Assembly (NCBI RefSeq): GCF_026151205.1
Contig: NC_087074.1
Location: 15,420,962-15,484,961 of the forward strand
DNA length: 64,000 nucleotides
Origin: Bolinopsis microptera
Lineage: Eukaryota; Ctenophora; Tentaculata; Lobata; Bolinopsidae
Reading direction: 5' to 3'
In this document: piece by piece, positions 36,457-49,800 of the stretch
How the letters are laid out: each line of letters begins with the position of its first letter
Position numbering within the stretch: the first letter of the stretch is position 1
The notes under the pieces: generated by a model
Databases searched by the model: none
What the model was told of the DNA's origin: nothing
What the model saw: the letters and a program-made list of their open reading frames with translations, nothing else
Position numbers and translations under genes: made by a program

Positions 36457-39400
36457 ATGATAGAGCTGCTGTTCCTCCTCACGATATTGCTGCTACAAGT
36501 CCAAGGTATGTGCTGAGTTATTATCCTTTAGATAGAAATTGTATCGCCTCAAATTTAGGAATTTGATCCTAATTACCGCATCTAGTAGTGTCTATGTAAA
36601 ACGATCATCTAAATCAATTATAGATCACACTCGAAATCCAGGACCTTTACCACACCCAAATGTAACATGCGTAATGTTACACACTAAAATATTACACATA
36701 GAATCAACACGTGGACACATCTGGCAACTAACACCAGTGAACAGACACTTAATTATTGGTTAACATACCACAATATAATTATAAGTTATTTCCAAACAAT
36801 AGAATATTGAGCATGTCCTCCTCCAGGTCCGAATTTCCGCAATTATGTTAGCCTAGTATGAGTAATACATTCTCTCTTTCTCTCCCAGGTTACAGACATC
36901 TCAAACCTTTTTCCCAGTTTACACACATAACACCCATTTTGTGTATCTTACTGTTTGTGATAGATATCACTGCTTCCTAAAATGACCATATAAGGTAATA
37001 TTGTAATGACAATATGTGCAGTTCTCCAGTGAGGGTTGAGGGGATGTTGTAATTAATTGGCGCCTCCCTTGCCTCTCCCTCTCGTTACCCACGCGTTACT
37101 CACGCGTTACCCACGTTATTCTTATGATAAGGCACAGTGAGGTAGACAGTCAGTAAGATAATGTAGTTATGATGCGCGTGTAATAATAAATCTATCGAGA
37201 TATAATTATCTTTCATTATCTGAATAGCTGTAGTACTCTGAGTTCCTTTCAGAGGTAATCTCATTATGTTATTGTTGAATGGACCACGAGTTGTACACTG
37301 TTCTCTGTGTCTGATTAGTTCCCACACTCCCAAACACCAGCTGTTTACATAATTAAAACATGTTCCGTTCCCTTTCATTCTAATCGTCACAAATTGGACA
37401 CACAACTCTGATACTCAGCAAAGTTATTTTAGGTAATAACCCTAATCTAAGCATGACAACTGACAAGGCGTTGCATGTTACAGTTGTCACCCGAGCTAGA
37501 TATACACCAATCAACATCTCTGATTTGCAAATAGTTCTAACCTCAAAAAGTAAACAATTGCGTATGTTTACCTAGTATAACAGTAGATTCTACATCACAC
37601 AGTACACACTTACTCTGTACACTCACACACTCAAACACACGCAATCATGTTCTACATTTCCTGATATCTGCAAAACAATCTCACAGCTACACGTAGTAGT
37701 AAGTATACTTTAATACGTTTATTAAGGTGAGAAAGTTGGCGGCTTCTATCCGGAAGTAGTTGAAATCTAGTCTAATCACCTGGGGACACTCGGTGGTAAT
37801 GTTGAGTATTGATACCGGGTGTTGCAGAAGAATTAGACAACATACTTCCTGATTAGCTTATTTCAATGTCTGATATGTTGGTTCCTCTGTTGAGCCATCC
37901 AGCCAATTATCACCTAGTGGTTTTAGGTTTCTGATAATGGTGATAAAACAGTGATAACAGATATGACTTTTGAAATCATTGCATGACAATGTTGCTGTGC
38001 AATCAGCCTAATTGATCTCATTTGATCGATTCTAATTCTAATTTCTATCGCTTGGTATTTGTGTTCAAGTAAGTTTATTATAGTCTATAAACACAACGTC
38101 AGGGCACCTAAATGCTCTAGGTCCACAGTAATAATTGTTCTAGCTACAGGAAACCAATTGCAATAGCTCCCCACAACAATTACACCAACCAGTCCTCAAC
38201 CTGTGTATAATACATCCTGGGTGTACATGTCTAAGTGTATTGTTACCATAGCGTTCATACACATTCCTGGACGAAAATGAGAAACACATTCTGTAAATCA
38301 CAAAAACTGACATGAAATATTTAATTTACAATACAATATTGTTGCCGAGTTCCTATGATGATGGTGTAACAGTACGTTTAACATTTAACAAACATCATGC
38401 TGACTATTATACATAACACCTTACAGCACAAGACAGTCAACAATTAGGCCTTATGTGGCGGCCCCCGAGTAAGACGTTCTCTTGTGTTAATAAGATCAAT
38501 CATTATTTAAAGTGGATCAATCATAAGATTTGTGTTCATGTTTACTGATTTTTTTAGTGTAACTAATTTTATGATGTGAATATGATCAAGTCATGGAGGG
38601 GGAAATACCTTAAAAATGCTCGATTACAGAAATGAGTACCTGCTCTCAAAAAAACTTTATTTGGTGTGGAAATGATGCGCAAAATGGTCACTGGACTTCC
38701 TGTGAAGTGATTTGAGCTGGACGGATTTGGTGTATGGGCCTGAATGATTCACTAAGTTTTAAGGAGTGGTCCGAACTCTGTTACATTAAATTTGTGACTT
38801 CAGGACCCCATTCGTTTTCTCATTACGATTAATTTCACATCAGATGATGATGCACGTAAAATAAGTGACGTAAAATCCTGGGCCACCCGATCTCGTCTGC
38901 TACCATTTCACTAAAAATGAGGTCACTGTCCCTACCCCTTACACCCACACATTGTGCGTGTGACCCTGGACACTTAGCAGCATTATGGGATAATTAGACC
39001 ATTAGAACAATGGAATGGTGGAAATTGTCTGGCTCTTGGAGTTGGAGCTGCAGCGGCTGCTGTGCTATGATCCACTCCGCAGATCTTGTTTTGTCAAGCA
39101 GATATAAATTCATTAAGCAGGGATTTATGTCATGTTACATTATTGGTGAGCGAAGGGTCTGGTCCTCGCCAATGTCTTGCCGATTAGGTCATTGTGACGT
39201 AATATGGTGCTAATTTTATGTAACGCGCGGTACAAGATTTCGTTGACCTGGAAGAGGCCTCTCGCATTTAGAAAATTTCAAATATACGCGCGCGCGGTGG
39301 AATGTAAACATGACAATCGACTAGGATCAAATATCGAATTATAAACACCTGGATTGAATTACGTAACACTGCCATAAGTTCCATTATAAGATTTGTATAT

Positions 39401-40802
39401 ATGTATTTAGTGTTCCATGTTGATGAACAGACATATGTTTAATTCTATTTCTCTTGAGAACAAATGTTTTCTAGAAACTGGACACAACATTTGAAACAAT
39501 GGGTATTTAAGCAAACATAAATTCTATGGAATGAGTGTCATAATCATGTTATTGCTTCAGGAACGACATGGCCTACTACAAAGTTAATACATCCACCGAG
39601 TGGTATCCTTATAGAAGGAGCTGGAAGGGCAACAAACATTACATTTGATGTTTCCGGCGTACCCTTCCCAGAAGAGAGAAAATGGTACAAAGATGGTGCC
39701 GAGATTACAACATTTAATAATATGAAGTAAGTTAGCAATTTAGATTAATGATATGAAATAGGTTAGGCTCACTACAGATTTAAATACAAGGTGGTTTTAT
39801 TGGACGAGCTGAGTCTGTGATAAGACATTATATGACTTATCAGCAACTGTATGGTGTCAAAACAATGTCCTACAATCTTTTTCAAGTTTACTCCGGAAGA
39901 CTCAACATTCACTTTGTGATTTATTTGTTGGTAATAATGGTCATTAAATATTTGATTAAACAATTGTTTTACTTTTCAGTGTTGACGAATCAGGCGGCAA
40001 TCTCATATCTTTAAAATTTAACGCTCTCTCGAAAGTCAATGAAGGGGTCTATTACTTCGTTGTCAGAGAGTCTAAGAATACTCTAGAAGCTAGTAAAAGT
40101 TTGGAAGTTAGGCTAAAAGTATCATGTAAGTAACATAACTGAAGAACTGAACGGGTATTTAATTAAAATTGACACTCAAATGCTCTAAAAACTACCAGAG
40201 TTTTTATTTTAACTGAACTCATTTTGTTGCTATTGTCTGAAGAAATCTTTAAGACACATTCCCCCAATAGTTTTAGACGATTTTCAAGACAGTGCTGAAA
40301 CACAGACAAAGACTGCTCAGGTCGGAGAGTTTGCTCGTCTTGAGTGTAGAGCACCTGCACACTTTGGAGCCTACCCTAAATTCTCGTTAGTTTTACCACT
40401 TATCACCCTAAATTCTTGTTAGTTTTACCACTTTTCACCCTAAATTCTCGTTAGTTTTACAACTTTTCACCACTTTTTACCAATAAGTATCATTTCCCTA
40501 AAATCTAGCTTCTAATCAGATAGAGATGAATAAATTGGAGTCCTATCTTTCAGCAACAAAAAAGCGGCCTACCTAATGTTTCATGATGTGAAGGATCCCC
40601 AAGTAAACAAAACATACTTTAACATTAATATCTCATATCAGATGGAGCAAGGGAGCCGAGAAGATAGTTGAATCAGACAGTATATACGTGTCAGAGTACG
40701 GTGATCTCATTATCATGCAGGTAGCATTTGAACAGTACAGCTCTGACTACAGATGTACTATCAAGATAGACAGCCTAATGGAGGGAGAGCAGGAAAAACA
40801 AG
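36457..40802 (+). other. Receptor exons 1-5: signal peptide, Ig1, Ig2
   Basis: Exons: 36457-36505 (signal peptide, phase 1), 39561-39726, 39980-40125, 40271-40385 and 40642-40802. Ig1 (exons 2-3) has the core tryptophan (RKWYKDG) but lacks both usual cysteines: the first is replaced in TNITFDVSG and the second in GVYYFVV. Ig2 (exons 4-5) is complete (LEC, FSWSKG, SDYRC). The first intron is about 3 kb and holds no recognised gene. Confidence 0.85.
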
Positions 40803-43800
40803 GTAATTTGGAATTTAGGATATTTAGAATTGTATCTAGAATTTAGATTTCGTGTCCAACGTTGGGAATGTGGCAATTTGGAGAATTTTCTCCTTCGGGA
40901 ACCTTTAATTATCCTAGAAAGAATTTGTATTTTATACTTCTTAATTGAAGTTGTCGTGTTTTACACTTTAACTGTATTAACCTGATAACACAATGAAACA
41001 AAATATTGATTATTGATTTGCCTCTATTGCAACGTTCATACAACTCATTGTATAATGTATATTAGTTCATGTTAGTGCAATGTGCATGAAACGTGATCTC
41101 GCTATATGTTTTCGATTGTTAAGTGTAGACTAACTGTAAAAACAAATGCATGCACTGATATCTTGGTTAATCATTATGATATTTTTGTTCAAGGTTACGA
41201 TCGCGTTCAGTTCAATCTGATCGGAGTCATGTCTGAGGCCCAACCTGACAAGTTATCATACTCCTCATTTGCATTGTGTTGTTTTAGATTTGCGGATGGG
41301 AAACTAGTGCAAGGAATAGGTGGCGCGATGAAATAATATGAGGAGTGAATTTTATTGACAATATTTTCTTAAGTTACCTGGTCTTGAACAACTAGGTTGT
41401 TTTAAGAAGGTGAACTCATTTCCCAAAGTGCAGGTCACATTACTGCTCCCTTTGTTGAGAGCTTGTAAGTCAGAACATGTCACTTCCACGACGGTTCCTG
41501 TGACCACTGGAAACTTAATTGATGTTCCAATCGTATCGGTCCAGTCAGCATCGAGTCCAGTGCAGCCATCTGATGAAATGTTTTTTTGAAATGTCGTTTT
41601 TGCAAGAGAAAATCGAAAATGCTTCTGACCCTCTCCTTATGGCTATTTTTGGAACCTAGAATTAGAAATAATCGAATTATAACTTATTATAACATAATTA
41701 TCATTATGATAATGAGTTATTTGAAGCTTAATTACCCGGTTGATGTCTATAGAAGTCAGAAGCACTGTCGTAGGAGGGATTAAAATACACCATCTTTACA
41801 TTTTTATCCCAATTTCTGCTCCAGCTACTCTCACTACACGTTGAAGAGGACAGTAGAATGTTGAGCACCTCCACCTCATTACAGTCCACCACAATTCTGA
41901 TTCCCGAGGTCTTGATTAGGTGGATCCTCCACACCTTTTCCTTAGCAGAGGGCCATTCAGTTTCGAAGTTGGTGTCAGATGTGCTGCAGCGGTTGATCCA
42001 GTACTTTGGAGTATTGAAGAAGTAGAGACCAACTCCTCCAATAAAGTCACCATCCCGCCTCTTGTAGAACCTCACTACTATTCTATCATCACTCCCCAAC
42101 TCGCTGTCTGTCTTGATTTCTAGTGGGGAGTTCTCCAGGTCATAGTCTATGAAGCTGTTTTGTTGTACAGTTATCCAGCCTGTGAGTTAGTGTGTGGAAT
42201 TACAAATTTGTAGTGGCAAAAGGCGAACAATTTCTGTTGTATTTAAATTTCACACGAAAAATTCTATGAGTTGGAAGGCTCCGTTCGATTGATAAAATTC
42301 CAAGAGACTTTACTCTTTGTAGCACCCTACCTTCGTTGGCAGCGAAGATCTTCGTGATAAAGCTACTCACTACCAATATCATCATGATGTCTGTTATCCA
42401 CTTCTTCATTTCTTTCAGTCTTCTTTTAGCCACAAACGGTGTAGATACTCACACAGCTTTAAACACGTATTCAAAAGCAAACGGGTTCGGACTAATAAAT
42501 CAGCTTACAACAAGAGCATCTTTTGTCGTCTCCTCGCTTTAACACGGAGATCGCTAGGTATTGCTTGCGGAGGTAATGCAACAAATCTCGAGCTTTTCTT
42601 TGTTAACTTTTAAGATCTGAATAGTATGCTCCTGTTGGGTAATTTGGTAAATGTCGATTAACTCCGCAAGATGTCAGACGATGTGCAGATTTATTCAATA
42701 TTCAAAGTCTGGCTAATAACGTAAACGTCTATGTAAAATGTAAATGACATAATATGCTATACGGTCTGAGGATCATTCTAGAATTCTGGCAGTGTATACA
42801 CTACATATTACATGAAGTAAACTGAACAGCTTGAACTTCTTGCTACAGACTGGGTCTCAAGTAAACCTTGTTTGAACTTCTCGTATGAAATATTAGAATT
42901 CAAAAGTACCTGTTTGGTCAGAAATAGAATGTATCATTATAATATTATGTGACATAAAATAAATCGTGAGATATAATATATGATCTGGCAATTCAGAAAA
43001 CTATGTATATTATTTGCAGAATGTGAACACATGTCTGCACTGGTGACCTAACCTGCTAACTGAACCTCTCTCTCCCCCAGGTCCTGCTGTGTCACTTATA
43101 GTAACCGGTAACCTGCTAACTCTCTCTCTCTCTTCAGGTCCTGCTGTGTCACTTATAGTAACCGGTAACGCTGCCTCCTACGTTCCTCCTAATATAGCTC
43201 TACAGCCAATCGACCTTAAAATCGACGCTCAGGTAGGCGTTGAATTTCGTTAAAAAATTATGACAATTCTTTTGCATTTTAAGGACCATTCATAATAGGA
43301 AACCCAAACTTGTTCAAAAGATTAATAACCAGTCATTAACCAGTCACAGACCTGTAACCAGTAAACAGTTGCTGAGCCATGGCTAACCTCTTAAAAAGCT
43401 TGTAACTGACTATTACACCACTCAGGTTAAAGAGACGTTCCGAGTGGAATGTGCCGTTAACGGTTACCCCACCCTACCCAGTATCAGGTGGTATAAAGAC
43501 AGTGTCCAGATTGGCTCCAGTGGTATTATATACGATCTGCAGAACAGAAACTTTCTCAAGATTTCCAGTCAGTCTTGATTCTTTTCTTTTCTTTACCTTT
43601 TTGATGCTATTATCGTGCCCGAAAGTAAAAGTTTTATCTTATAGTCTTTATGCGATGTTTCAGAAAAGAAGAAGCAAATATTCGTAATCTTGCGAGTTGC
43701 GACTTTTAAAATGATCGGAGTTCGGACCCTTTTCAAGAAAAAGCCACTTTTGGAGGGTCCATACCCATATATTGCCATAACTGCTTTAAATTTAATTAAA

Positions 43801-46800
43801 TCATTATAACAAAAATATGTAGAAAGAACCTGGCCCCAATATCCCCTGCTGATGTTAACCTCTCCTCTCCAGTTCCCCGAAGTGGCGGCAGTGTAGGTGG
43901 AACATACCGATGTGAGGCTAACGACGGTACTAAACAGATCTACGCTAGTGCTGAGATCGAGATACAGACCAAACCTATTATAACCACTGGGTTACCTACG
44001 GCGGAGGTCAAGAAATCATCTGGTAAGTTAATTAATTGAATAATTAACTTACTAATCAAGTTAATTTGGAGAGGTAGTGCAGTTTAGTTCAGTGCAGTTT
44101 CCCGACTGTCAAATGCTGGGTTAACTAAGCTCCCTTTTTGTTAATACATAATGTTTTATATCACACAGCAATAAACATGATACCGTGTAATGTACCCAAC
44201 ACTCACCGTAATCCTCCCCTTGTCAGGCTCGACCATGGACCTGTCCTGTGAAGCTACCTCCACTCCAACTCCACAGTACAAGTGGTACAAGAACGCCAAC
44301 CTGCTCACAAATGATAATTTGAATCACGCGATAAACGGCGGCAACCTTTCTATCTCTAACATCAACTCTCTGAACAGGGGTGTTTATCAGTGTGAGGCTT
44401 TCAACGATATTGGTGAGTGGACCCCCCCCCCCCCCCCCCCTCGTGTTTAATGTGAATTTTTAGGCCTGTCGTCTGGTAAATCAAGATCATGAGCCGTAAA
44501 CAGTGAAAGAGATTTCATGAAGGTTTACCTGCATTAAAATTTGGTTCAGCATTTCTTCCCTTATCCCTAGAGTTTAATCGGTAGCAATTTATAGATATCT
44601 CTATTTAAATATGACCCTAAAATGCCCTTTTTAGGAAGTACGATCTCTACTGGAATGATAAGAGTACAAGAGAGACTGACTTTTGTAATCAGACCAAAAG
44701 ATGTGGAAGCATTCCTCGGAACAGCGGCCACTTTCAACTGCCAAGGCAAAGGAGACCCTAAACCTACCAGTCTCAGATGGGAGTTTAACGGGGGCACCCC
44801 TCCTGCTACTGTTAGTTATTAGTTACTTCTTTTATCAGTCAATAACTAAACAAAAAGAATAACCTTTTTTGACATAATCAATCAATACAATATCATGATA
44901 GTAGGTGTCATGCATAAAAACTAAGTATGGGGAGGGGGGAGGGGGAAGGCAACCCCTTTTCCCATTTATTCCTAAACTTCTTGGCATCAATGTTAGCTGT
45001 TTTGAGCACGGATAATGTTTCAATTCCCTTCAATTTTACTAGAAAGTGTTGCCTAATTTAGAAAGAACTGCTCAAAGTTAGAAACTATATAATTCAATTG
45101 CAATATTTAAACAAGCCCTGTGAACTTTGAGTAGATTTAGTCCTTACTTCTCAGGAATATTTCCAGTCTCTCACGCCTTTCAACTTGAGCTTGAGATAAT
45201 TGTTTGTTGAGCAGCTTGTGTGAGAACTGGAATTGTATTATGTGATTGAGTGGTTATGGAGTGAACAAATTTTGAAGTCAAAAAAATGTTCCTTCAAGTA
45301 CTTTATTATACGTTTCACGTAATTGCATGAGCCCCAATCCTATGAAATTCAATAATTTAACCAGTATTATAAAGTAATGAGCTAAGGGAGATTCATCACA
45401 AGATAGTCCCCTAACTGGTATTATGTTCTGATTCACTAACACGCTGTATCTCAGCACGACTATACCAACAACCTGGTGAACCAAGCCACCTACAAGATCC
45501 CCAAAGTGACGAGCTCAGAAAGGGACGGCAGGGTCAGCTGCATCATCTCGTCCCCTACCAACCTCTATCCAGAGGACACTGCCACTGCTATTGTTACCAG
45601 TAAGTACATTCCCAATCTTATTGTTTTACCTTGAGAAATATGGGGGCCGGGGCCATCACATAATGCACTTTCTGATGAGCAATGTGCTTTCTCATCAGCG
45701 AGATAAATAAGCTGGATTCGGTCTCTGTTGGTGATTTTTACATTGAGACTGAACTGATAACTGATCACTGAGTATGATTATCCACCAAGCCAAGCTGTCA
45801 AGGGTCAGTGAATTTTTTTCATTAGATTCTTTTAACGGTTAAAACCATTAATTTTTTTTTGAAAATTCAATTTATTATTATATGGACACGTTCATTTGAG
45901 TTTGAGGATATTGGTAAATATAAGTGACCAGTCATAAAGACAGCCCAGTTACCAGGCGACCATGGGGACTAGGGGGCTTATCTTTTTTCTGGGGTTCGAT
46001 TTTTTCCGGGGGGGGGGCTGCCGCCCCCCTAGCCCCCCCCCCTGGCTACGTGCCTGGCCGGGGGGGGGGGGTTCCGGTGAGACGACTGCTTTTTACAATT
46101 CCCCATATTTGGAGCTAATAGTAATACGTTTATTGACTTATTATGTGTACAGTGCTCAGTGCTCACACTGACCTCCACAGTTAGAGAGGGCCCACAAGTT
46201 AAGGCCACACAAAAGAACATCACCGCCAACGAGGGAGAACAGAGAGACTTGACGTGCATGGTGGAGAATGTGGGAAACAGTGTCAATTGGAAGTGGCTCT
46301 TCAAGGACACTCTTATTACTCAGGACGATGATAGGAGGTTTTTATAGATTTCTTGCAAAATCCTGATGATTTAAGCACCCAAAATGTCGAGAAGTCCTTA
46401 TACCTGTTATTATTCGTTTGAGTCAACTTTAAAGTTTTAGTTTTAGCACTTATTAATCCGCGGGTCATCCAACCGAAAAAGAGTACAAGATCATCATAAA
46501 CCTAACAGAGCGTTCTCAGGATAACAGTAGAACATAACATGATCGAGATCCGGGCACTGACAGGTGCTGATCAGGGCACCTACACATGTCAAGCTGATGA
46601 GAACGGACTCTCCAACTCTGACACCATGTTCATTATGGTATGAAATTAACTTTATTAGTATACTTTTTATGCAGTTTGGTAAATTGTAGTAGTAGGGAAG
46701 CTTCTGTTTATTTTACTTGATTCAACTTCGTCCCCATGAACATTTCTGTGGCAGAACACCCTTTACACCAAAATTACACTCACAGTTTCTTGGAAACCAA

Positions 46801-49800
46801 TAATATTTCCACATCTAATCCACGTGACTCACAAGAGTTTAATTAAATTTCCTTAACTTTGACAATATGTTCGAGGGATACCGGAAGACCGAACACCTTG
46901 AATTTAAATGATAGCTTAATTCTTTAATTGATTCCAAGTTTACTAACATGTCAGCATGGCTAATGAGGATTAAGGACACATACATGATACTATACACTAT
47001 AATACAGTATACATAAAAACAGGAAGTTTATCTTGCGCACCACTCTGCACCAAAACAATTTTTTGGGAACACCTATGTCTGTGATTGGAAATTTTCTGGT
47101 TTAAATTTAATCAAGAATAGGCTTATCGAATGAGCATGTGATTTAATTGTATAGTATATAGATACAAGCTGTTTCAAAGTTTGAGAGTGTTCATAAATTT
47201 GAAAAATAATTGAAAGTGTTCAAGTTTTCTTTTTACAAATATTCAAAGATACATACAAATCAAATGTAACATAAATGTAAGAGTAACTTCTCAAATCAAG
47301 CCCCCAACAATGCTTGTCATCGTTTTAAATAATTTCGATGAATATATCACAGTTCTCACAACTAAGCTGTCCCTTCCAACAGAGATAGCGGCTAAAGTTC
47401 GTCATTATTTTCTTTTGTGAAGGGAAGGAGGTAGAATGGCTCCCTTGTGTTACACATTATGCTCTGCACTGAACAATCGATCCATGTTAGTTTCTTATCC
47501 ATACAGACAGATATCTGGTCAACTAGCTGTCTAGATGAGCCGTCTTTCTCAGCAACTGTCCTGCACCAATAAGTCGCCTTTTTCTTCATCGCCTTGTCGA
47601 GCTGGTCAAAAGTGTAGGATTCACGGGGATCTGGCACGATTCCAGCATTTTTCAGTAACTTGTCCATGTCCAGCTTATGGTTTAAAGAGAGAGCAGTATT
47701 GAAGTAGTCGTGAGGGGACTGTAGCTCGTCAGTGCAGCAGGTGCCATGTTTGCAGTACTCGTACTTCCAGAATTGAGCGTCTCCGCCACTCTCGTAAGTG
47801 GGCCACCTTTGGCGCATCATGTCCACTAGGTCGGGTAGTCTGGAGACGTTGAGGTGACAGGAGCTGCCTGCACAGTCCACTGGATCAGCACTCCCTCTCT
47901 TGCTCGGCCACAGTCCATGTATTGTCCAGTACTTTACTACTCTAGGTAGTGGTGATATGCAGGCAGGGCCGGCTTTGTAGCAGGAGTTGGGATACCACTG
48001 TCTCACAAGTTTGAAGGTATCGTAGGTGGTGGTATCTGTAGAGGCGAGGGTGTGAGAGAGCAAGAGAAGGGAAGTAAGGAAAACTAACATGGTGTGGGAG
48101 ATGTAGTGAGCAGTCACTGAGCTGCTATATTTATAGTAGGTTGAGTTGTACCAAAGATTTGGTACTCAAGTTAAATATTGTGCCTGTTGAGTGTTGGGTT
48201 ACAAGTGTATATGAGTCAAAGCGTAAGCGAAAGCTGAATGCGAGAATTTCCCATGTCATAGTTTCTATCTTCAGTTCAAGTCCCGGTTTATAATCTTATT
48301 ATACCAGATTTTATTCATAACCATAATCACTATAATCATTAAAGACTAAGATGTCACATTGTCACAGCGTCACATAAAGTTGTCTTGTATGGGTTCGGAT
48401 TGGAAATTTATCGACCTTTACCTTATAAGTCATAATATATTCAATTGTTTTCACAATACAAATGTTTTACTCGGAATCTTATCACATATAATACCATAAT
48501 ATTCACGTTATTAAGAAGAACATTTAAAACAATACTCTAAAATTACAATTTCTTTTGACAGGAGAAATTGTTCAAACTGTCTTTTTCTTGTGGTTTGAGT
48601 AAATTGAATTGGGTATCTAGTTTTTGGAGTATTGTGGGGTTAGCAATTTTGACATCGGTAATCTTTATTCTAATTTTGATTGTTGATATAAGCGGGATAA
48701 AAATGTTGTATTTAATTATGTATTACAATTTAACAAATACACATACGAACAAAATGTAACATACATTTTACTATGATTTCTCAAATCACGACCACATCAA
48801 TGTTTGTGTTCGTTTTGAATTCACAGTTCTCACAAATAATCTGTCCTTTCCAACCTCATCTCAAAATTACATTAACAGAGACGAAGGTTACAGTTCGTCG
48901 GTAATGTCTTTTTTGAAGGGAAGCAGGTAGAAAGGCTTAGCTCTGTTGCACTTTTTACTCTGCGCTGAACAATCGATCCATGCTAGTTTCTTATGCATAC
49001 AGACAGATATCTGGTAAACAAGCTGTCTAGAAGAACCGTCCTCCTCAGCGACTGTCCTGCACCAATAAGTCGCCTTTTTCTTCATCGCCTTGTCGAGCTG
49101 GTCAAAAGTGTAGGATTCACGGGGATCTGGCACGATTCCAGCATTTTTCAGTAGCTTGTCCATGTCCAGCTTATTGTTTAAAGTGAGAGTAGTACTGAAG
49201 TATTTGTGGGGGGACGGGAGCTGGTCAGTGCAGCAGGTGCCATGTTTGCAGTACTCGTGCTTCCAGAATCGAGCGTCTCCGCCATTATTGTAAGTGGGCC
49301 ACCTTTGGTGCATCATGTCCACTAGGTCAGATATGGTGGAGGGGTCGAAGTGACATGTGGTACAGTTCACTGGGTCAGCACTCCCTCTCTTGCTCGGCCA
49401 CAGTCCATGTATTGTCCAGTACTTTACTACTCTAGGTAGTGGTGATATGCAGGCAGGGCCGGCTTTGTAGCAGGAGTTGGGATACCACTGTCTCACAAGT
49501 TTGAAGGTATCGTAGGTGGTGGTATCTGTAGAGGCGAGGGTGTGAGAGAGCAAGAGAAGGGATGTAAGGAAAACTAACATGGTCTGGTAGATGTAGTGAG
49601 CCATCAGTCACTGAGCTGCTATATTTATAGTAGGCTGAGTTGTACCAAAGATTTGGTACTCAGGTTAAATATTGTGCCTGTTGAGTTACTGGTTTATAAT
49701 TTATATGAGTCAAAGCGTAAGCGAAAGCTGAATGCAAGAATTTCCCATGTCATTGTTTCTATTTTTGAGACGTTTCTTAATCTTATCTTGCCAGATTTAA

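Noticed and set aside
41106..41336. Plus-strand open frame as an additional receptor exon in intron 5
   Set aside because: The peptide is not Ig-like, and exons 5 and 6 already join in phase and complete their domains.
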